From Desulfurococcales archaeon ex4484_204 (GTDB lineage: Archaea; Thermoproteota; Thermoprotei_A; Sulfolobales; NBVN01): a stretch of 5,130 bases of DNA. Shown here in pieces: positions 1 to 4,264 of this stretch. Each line of letters opens with the position of its first letter. Positions within the stretch are counted from its first letter, which is position 1. Location: positions 1 to 5,130 of the forward strand of contig NJEF01000084.1 in NCBI GenBank assembly GCA_002255065.1, written 5' to 3'. The translations under genes and the position numbers were made by a program. Below the pieces are notes generated by a model. It made no database searches, was not told where the DNA came from, and saw only the letters and a list, made by a program, of their open reading frames with translations.

Positions 1-8
1 TACTGGCC

Positions 9-242
9 ATGACCTCCAGGAAGGATAACGCGGGGTTCCTTAAGGAGAGGTTTAAGGGGGACGAGCTAGTGACTAGGGCGGCTAACTACCTCGAGAAGGC
101 CTCAGAGCTCTACAGGGAGGTCTACCAGCTAATAAAGGATGGCGCTACGTCGGAGGAGGTGGGGGAGGTGGTTAACCTCCTAAAGAAGGCATCAGTGTAC
201 GAGAGGGAGGCAGGGCTGTTAATGATTGAGGCAGGCAGGTAG
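9..242 (+). CDS. small helical protein, function unknown
   Basis: I do not recognise a family. The 77-codon frame is rich in Glu, Lys, Arg, Leu and Ala, has no Cys, and reads as two or three amphipathic helices (DELVTRAANYLEKASELY near residues 18-34, then a second helix around EEVGEVVNLLKKASVY, residues 49-64). There is no signal peptide or membrane segment, so a cytoplasmic helical-bundle or scaffold protein is plausible. The ATG at 9 is the first start seen, but the frame is open back to the window edge, so the true start may lie upstream; no ribosome binding site is visible in the 8 bases before it. Codon use (AGG arginine, G+C-rich third positions) matches the minus-strand genes to the right. 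It ends in TAG, which merges into a 7-bp hairpin, and it converges on the gene at 371-658. Confidence 0.6.
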   Translation: MTSRKDNAGFLKERFKGDELVTRAANYLEKASELYREVYQLIKDGATSEEVGEVVNLLKKASVYEREAGLLMIEAGR

Positions 243-261
243 CTGGGAACCCCCTCCCAGC
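242..261 (+). terminator. hairpin at the end of the first gene
   Basis: GCTGGGA (242-248) pairs perfectly with TCCCAGC (255-261) across a six-base loop ACCCCC. It begins on the last base of the stop codon of the 9-242 gene. The position suits 3'-end formation or mRNA end protection. There is no following T tract, which most archaeal terminators rely on, so calling it a terminator is an inference. Confidence 0.3.
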
Positions 262-305
262 CCGCTAACTCCAATGCGTTCAGGGTCGGAGCTACGTAAA
301 GGCCC

Positions 306-355
306 CACGTAGTAGAACTGGGCTCGCCGTTGGGCCCTTTAGGTTACCCTACGTG
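306..355. repeat. inverted repeat in convergent intergenic gap
   Basis: CACGTAG (306-312) is the exact inverse complement of CTACGTG (349-355). Between the arms GGGC (320-323) can pair with GCCC (334-337), giving a nested stem. The gap 243-370 separates the ends of two convergent genes, so this could be a bidirectional 3'-end structure. No promoter or known RNA motif is evident, and nothing else in the gap looks coding. Confidence 0.3.
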
Positions 356-370
356 TGCGCCCCTTGGTTC

Positions 371-658
371 CTAACCCTCCTCTACGCCCTCCAGCAGCCC
401 GTAGGCGCCCTCCGCTAGGAGCTCGTCTGCCTCCCTACCGAGCATTAGCCTTGCTAGCTTAACGACGTTCTCCAGCGTTGGGTCCCTCCTGACCCTCCTA
501 CCAATGCTTGCCAGCTCCCCTCCCTCCTTAGCTAGCTCCCTAACTATGTCGTTGAGCAACCTCCTACCGTCCGAGTTCAGGGCAGGGCCCCTACCGAAGT
601 ACTCCCTGTAGCCCCTGAGCAGCTTCCTCATGTAGTCGCGGGCGTGGCGGGACTTCAT
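371..658 (-). CDS. 95-residue basic helical protein, function unknown
   Basis: I do not recognise the family. The frame starts ATG at 658 and ends TAG at 373-371. The N-terminal half is strongly basic (MKSRHARDYMRKLLRGYREY, then GRRLLNDIVRELAK), which could suit nucleic-acid or ribonucleoprotein contact. The C-terminal third is acidic and helical (NVVKLARLMLGREADELLAE). There are no Cys, signal peptide or membrane segments. It lies 9 nt downstream of the stop codon of the cPGS-like gene, with GGTAG just before the ATG, so the two are very probably co-transcribed and perhaps translationally coupled. Codon use matches the upstream gene. Whether it works with that enzyme is inferred only from the tight spacing. 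Confidence 0.7.
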   Translation of the reverse strand: MKSRHARDYMRKLLRGYREYFGRGPALNSDGRRLLNDIVRELAKEGGELASIGRRVRRDPTLENVVKLARLMLGREADELLAEGAYGLLEGVEEG

Positions 659-667
659 GCTACCAAG

Positions 668-2017
668 CTACCTAAACCTGGACTCCTCAATAAACCTATC
701 GACGAGCTCCTTAATGCTGGGGCCCTCAACAACCCTTAACTCCCACCTAGCCCTTACGTAGGGCTTGTTCACCCTTATCAACCTACCTATATCTGCTGGG
801 GACCCGTTAACTATGACGTCCGCGTTAACCCTCATCAACGTCTCCTCCAGGTCCCTCAACTGCTCCTTAGTGTACCCTGTTGACGGCACTACGTTAGCCA
901 TGTGGGGGTACTCCTTGTACAGCCTCCTAATAACGCCGACTGCGTAGGGCCTCGGGTCGACTATCTCGGCTGCCCCGTACTTCCTAGCAGCTACGTACCC
1001 AGCCCCGTAGGGTAGGCCCCCATGGGTAACTGAGGGTGAGTCCTCAATAACCACAACCCTCCTACCCTCAATAACTTCCGGCCTGTCGACCACGACCTCC
1101 ATATCCGCTAGGACCACGTCCGCCTTGGGGTTAACTGCCCTCACATTCCTAACAACCCTCTCAACACACTCCCTACTAGCCTGGGACACCTTATTAACAA
1201 CCACCGCGTTAGCTAGCCTAACGTTGACCTCCCCGGGGTACGAACCAACCTCCTGCCCCGGCCTCATGGCGTCGGCCACCGTCACCATGTAGTTGAACCT
1301 GAAGAACGGGAAGTCGTTGTTGCCCCCATCCCAAAGCACTACGTCGCCAGCCCTCTCAGCCTCCCTCAACACCCTACCGTAGTCAACGCCTGCGAACACT
1401 GTGAGACCCATTGATAGGTAGTGCTCGTACTCCTCCCTCTCCTCAATAGTTACCCCCCACCTATCCAGGTCCTCAACCCCCCTGAAGACCTGGACAGCCA
1501 TCCTGCCCAGGTCGCCGTAAGCCATTGGGTGCCTAACGATAGCTACCTCCAGCCCCCTACTCCTTAACTCCCTAGCAATAGCCCTGGAAACAGTTGACTT
1601 ACCGGCACCGGTCCTAACAGCTGTAACAGCTATGACGGGCCTGAAGGAGGTAAGCATGGTCTCCCTAGGGGATAGGAGCCTGAAGGAGGCACCGGCAGCC
1701 AGCACCTCCGAAGCGATCCTCCCCAGGGCGTCGTACGTTATGTCGCTAAAGGAGAGGACGACCTCATCTACGTGGAGCTCCCTAATAACCCTGCTGAGCT
1801 CCTGAATAGGGAGCACCGGTATCCCGTCAGGGTACAGACCCCCTGCGAGCTCGGGCGGGTACCTCCTCCTCTCAATACCGGGTATCTGGGTTACCGCGAA
1901 CGCAACCACCTCGTAGTCAGGGTTACCCCTGAAGCAGGTGTTGAAGTTGTGGTAGTCCCTCCCACCAGCACCCAAAATAATAACGCGCTTCCTGCCCCCC
2001 AACCTAACACCGAACAA
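668..2017 (-). CDS. cyclic 2,3-diphosphoglycerate synthetase-like P-loop NTPase
   Basis: The 449-residue protein matches the archaeal family annotated as cyclic 2,3-diphosphoglycerate synthetase (COG2403, predicted GTPase) in length and layout. In Methanothermus fervidus the enzyme uses ATP to cyclise 2,3-bisphosphoglycerate, a thermoprotectant solute; most other members are unproven, so the substrate here is inferred. Visible parts: a Rossmann-like N-terminus (RVIILGAGGRDYHNF, residues 11-25), a second beta-alpha unit ending VVLSFSD (86-92), the P-loop RTGAGKST (135-142), an acidic motif LWDGGNND (228-235) likely acting as Walker B, and VVVNKVSQ (272-279) resembling the NKxD guanine-binding position but lacking its Asp. 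It is probably soluble and cytoplasmic. TTG at 2017 is chosen because an in-frame TGA lies at 2023-2021, GGTGGTGA precedes it, and the first Met codon is residue 121. It leads an operon with the 95-residue gene. The frame is undamaged. Confidence 0.8.
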   Translation of the reverse strand: MFGVRLGGRKRVIILGAGGRDYHNFNTCFRGNPDYEVVAFAVTQIPGIERRRYPPELAGGLYPDGIPVLPIQELSRVIRELHVDEVVLSFSDITYDALGRIASEVLAAGASFRLLSPRETMLTSFRPVIAVTAVRTGAGKSTVSRAIARELRSRGLEVAIVRHPMAYGDLGRMAVQVFRGVEDLDRWGVTIEEREEYEHYLSMGLTVFAGVDYGRVLREAERAGDVVLWDGGNNDFPFFRFNYMVTVADAMRPGQEVGSYPGEVNVRLANAVVVNKVSQASRECVERVVRNVRAVNPKADVVLADMEVVVDRPEVIEGRRVVVIEDSPSVTHGGLPYGAGYVAARKYGAAEIVDPRPYAVGVIRRLYKEYPHMANVVPSTGYTKEQLRDLEETLMRVNADVIVNGSPADIGRLIRVNKPYVRARWELRVVEGPSIKELVDRFIEESRFR

Positions 2018-2020
2018 CTT

Positions 2021-2028
2021 TCACCACC
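2021..2028 (-). promoter_or_regulatory. ribosome binding site for the TTG-started cPGS-like gene
   Basis: Reading the minus strand, GGTGGTGA ends 3 nt before the TTG start. Its GGTGA core matches the sequence complementary to the archaeal 16S rRNA 3' end (GGAGGTGATC). This site, plus the in-frame stop it contains (TGA 2023-2021), fixes TTG at 2017 as the likely start rather than the next TTG at codon 6. Confidence 0.5.
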
Positions 2029-2052
2029 AGAACATAAATTATTTATTGATAC

Positions 2053-2062
2053 AATAAATTTA
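2053..2062 (-). promoter_or_regulatory. probable TATA box of the cPGS-like operon
   Basis: On the minus strand TAAATTTATT lies in a marked A+T-rich pocket (about 2033-2100) inside G+C-rich DNA. A start about 25 nt downstream, near 2033, would give a short leader carrying the GGTGGTGA site. Other A/T runs nearby (for example TATATA at 2080-2085) are alternatives. Confidence 0.35.
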
Positions 2063-2078
2063 CTAATAGCTACCCCTG

Positions 2079-2086
2079 GTATATAC
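2079..2086. promoter_or_regulatory. palindromic TATA-like element GTATATAC
   Basis: GTATATAC is a perfect palindrome, so it could be read in either direction. On the plus strand a transcript starting about 25-27 nt downstream would begin near 2108-2110, just before the folded element at 2113-2180. No clear purine-rich BRE is visible, so this is tentative. Confidence 0.25.
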
Positions 2087-2112
2087 GTTACAAAACATTC
2101 AGCGGCAGGAAC

Positions 2113-2180
2113 GGGCCGGGCTAAGAGGGCGGCATCCATGAACGCCCGGAACCCTACGCATCAAGGGTTTAACCCGGCCT
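2113..2180 (+). ncRNA. candidate small structured RNA, three-helix junction
   Basis: No protein frame with gene-like composition explains this block, but it folds neatly. Closing stem: GGCCGGG (2114-2120) with CCCGGCC (2173-2179), 7 bp, plus a G-U pair 2113/2180. Second stem: GGGCG (2127-2131) with CGCCC (2143-2147), 11-nt loop. Third stem: AACCCT (2150-2155) with AGGGTT (2164-2169), 8-nt loop, plus a G-U pair 2149/2170. The two G-U pairs form only if the plus strand is transcribed. It is tRNA-sized and has an acceptor-like 7-bp stem, but lacks a D-arm and the TTC-type T-loop, so it is not a tRNA. A TATA-like element sits about 30 nt upstream. Transcription is unproven, and the fold could be chance in G+C-rich DNA. 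Confidence 0.3.
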
Positions 2181-2236
2181 AGGCCTGAGAGCCGTGAGGC
2201 GGTAGGGGCTAAAGCACTCCGCTTAAACGGATGCAA
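2181..2236. other. G+C-rich stretch between structured element and promoter
   Basis: Short weak hairpins can be drawn here (GCCT 2183-2186 with AGGC 2197-2200; GCGG 2199-2202 with CCGC 2219-2222, which are mutually exclusive). No coding frame, known RNA box or terminator T tract is convincing. It ends at the TATA box of the plus-strand gene. Confidence 0.2.
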
Positions 2237-2247
2237 GCTTTTTATAC
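2237..2247 (+). promoter_or_regulatory. archaeal TATA box upstream of the surface-protein gene
   Basis: GCTTTTTATAC contains TTTTTATA (2239-2246), a close match to the archaeal TATA consensus, in a locally G+C-rich setting. Transcription about 25-27 nt downstream would start near 2268-2270, giving a leader of roughly 10 nt before the GTG at 2279. This supports GTG as the start and implies the gene was, or is, expressed as a near-leaderless mRNA. Confidence 0.6.
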
Positions 2248-3039
2248 TCAATGACCGTACCATTCTCTCAGTGGTAGAGTGACCCCTGACCCACCGGTTC
2301 TATGGGAGGTCACTAAGTTAGTGAGGGGGTTCATGGAGAGGAGGGGCGTTCTTACCTGGCTAACCTCGCTGTTCAATAGATCCGTTGAGAAGGACGTGGT
2401 AAGGGAGGTGGTTGAGGAGCTTAGGAGGAGGGGCTTGCTGAGAGCGCTAAAAAAGCGTTAAACAGGGCGGACGTAGCCCTGCTAGAGCCCGTGAAGGGCT
2501 GTAGTTCCTAGACCACCTCTCCAAGCACGGCATAGGCTTCGACGGCCATCTGCTCTGGCTGGGTAGGGAGCCCGTAGCTTACGTTAGAGAGGAGGTAGTG
2601 CCGGTGAAAGGTCGGAAGGGAGAACTTAGAAAGGCTTTAGAGGTCGCCGTGGGATTAAGGAGGGAACTGGGTTTACTTAGAGGGAAAGACCCTATCTATA
2701 AAGCTTTACGAAGGATAGAAAGCTTGGAGGGGCTCGACCCGCTGGGGGGATGGAGCAGCATAGGAGAGAAAAAGATTTCAGGCAAGCTGCACTTACTCTC
2801 AAGCTCTTAGACGAACTAGGAGAAACCCAGGTAGAAAGAGCTGGGTTTTTAAAGCATCACGTAACGCTGAACCCAGGCTATGAGGAGTTTTCTACAACCG
2901 CCTAAGTGATTACACACGTGAAGAGATTTACAAGGCTTTGAAAAACCTAGAAAAGAAGTTGCACGGGAAGAACAAGGTAAAGATCCGGGCTTTACGTAAA
3001 GAGTTTGAAAAGAGGGAAGGCATCAGCAGAAGGAAGAAA

Positions 3040-3100
3040 CTCGGCTTGCTAGCCCTTAGCAATAGCAGCCGGAATGGCTGCAGGCGGGTATGTTTGGTAC
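3040..3100 (+). other. membrane-spanning segment of the broken surface protein
   Basis: After the charged run SRRKK the corrected reading gives LGLLALAIAAGMAAGGYVWY, about 20 apolar residues, followed by KAHK and the Thr stalk. The frame change at 3052-3058 falls inside it: frame 1 gives LGLLAL and the other frame continues AIAAGMAAGG, and removing one C from the CCC run joins them seamlessly. Basic residues before the helix suggest an N-inside, C-outside signal anchor. Confidence 0.65.
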
Positions 3101-3127
3101 AAAGCACATAAACAACCAGTCAAACCT

Positions 3128-3277
3128 ACTCAGACTGTAACACCGGCTCAAACAAGCATTACCCATACCCAAACGCCAATCACTACCCCTACTACAACGA
3201 CCAAAACAACTATCACCATGCCGACGCCAACTAAAACCACCCAACCTATTACCACGACCCCGATTCCAACTGAAACC
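3128..3277 (+). repeat. Thr/Pro-rich low-complexity stalk
   Basis: These 50 codons encode 25 Thr, with Pro, Ile, Lys and Gln between them (for example TTPTTTTKTTITMPTPTKTT). Such mucin-like linkers in archaeal surface proteins are usually O-glycosylated spacers that hold outer domains away from the membrane. The frame is intact here, and ACx codon choice varies (ACT, ACC, ACG and ACA all used), so it is not a simple DNA microsatellite. Confidence 0.7.
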
Positions 3278-3292
3278 GTAGCGCCTGTAAAG

Positions 3293-3791
3293 CGTGCTGA
3301 AATTCACTCTGTGAATTACCCGAAAGAAATAGGAGCTAATGCGGTATTACCTATAGTCATAAACGCTTCTACCGACAAAGTTTTAGTTCAAGTTTCTGTC
3401 AACGGGGTAGGAAAGAATGTTTCTGCAACCTATTCAAACGGTCTTTTTCCACGTTAATCTGCCTGTGAAAGAAGGCATCTACAAGATAGAAAAGGTCTAT
3501 GCTTTCAGAGGCGATGAAAGCGTAGTAAAAGACGTAAATGCCGTGCTGAGAGCTTTTGACAGACCAGTTATATACGATGTCATCTATCAGCATAAGTTAA
3601 AGCCAGGTGAAGAAGCTATAGTTAAAGTCAACGCTTTCGACACTTCTGGTATAGCTAAAGCTTTGATAGAGGTGAGTGGTGGAAACGTTTCTATGGTGAA
3701 GCTAGCAAACGGTTTGCACGCATACAACGTGAGCTTAGGTGAAGACCCTGCTACGCTACCGGTAAAAGTTTACGTGCTAGACCCTTACAAG
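3293..3791 (+). repeat. two tandem Ig-like protein repeats
   Basis: Repeat 1 (3293-3518) and repeat 2 (3561-3791) align along their whole length. RAEIHSVNYPKEIGANAV matches RPVIYDVIYQHKLKPGEEAI, then IVINAST matches IVKVNAF, NVSATYSNGL matches NVSMVKLANGL, and KIEKVYAF matches PVKVYVLD. Alternating beta-strand patterns of about 75 residues fit an Ig-like or fibronectin-like fold. Repeat 1 crosses the frame change at the T run 3444-3448, and the alignment continues correctly on both sides, which is independent support for that correction. Confidence 0.65.
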
Positions 3792-4264
3792 CGAGCTTCT
3801 AGAGCTAGCGGGGAATTCGCTGGCTACTACAGGATGCTTTCGGTTATTGGAGTACAGAAATCATTTGAACAAGAAAATATCGAGTCAGTCCCTTGAAAAA
3901 GAACAAGATTGGATCGCCGAGCTTTACTTCAACGATAAACACGCTTTGCTGAACTGCTTAAACTAGCGGATTACAACGGGACGACACCTATAGACAAAAA
4001 CTGGCTTACCTGCTTTTACAGCAAGTAATGAGATCTAGCTTTTCCGATAAGTACGCTTTAGTAGGTAGAAGCTCCCTATACACCTTAGACGTGCTTGAGC
4101 GACTGAACGTCAAAGGCTTAAAGCACCTGGGAAGCGTATACGCTATAGGCAATTACTCGATAGCTTCTTTCAGCTATCCTTACAACGGAAGTAACCTAGC
4201 TTTGCTAGTTAAAGCGAGCGGGAAGAACCCGGAAATAATGGATTTCACACCAGTAGTTTTCCAC

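Noticed and set aside
1891..2139. Minus-strand 82-codon frame overlapping the cPGS start
   Set aside because: It is out of frame with the real gene, crosses its promoter region and has no supporting start signal or family resemblance.
1772..2182. Plus-strand frame of 136 codons over the cPGS start and its promoter
   Set aside because: Most of it is antisense to the clear cPGS-like gene, the rest runs through promoter and structured DNA, and the residue order is not protein-like.
2253..2312. Possible tRNA: D-arm-like CTCAGTGGTAGAG with GGTTC further on and outer complementary arms TGACC/GGTCA
   Set aside because: No seven-base acceptor stem with correct spacing, no anticodon stem, no T-arm, and only about 60 nt. 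The expected transcription start from the TATA box falls inside it, and a coding frame starts at 2279.
3128..3277. Simple DNA tandem repeat or CRISPR-like array
   Set aside because: The repetition is at the protein level (Thr/Pro) with mixed codons; there is no constant repeat unit or spacer pattern.
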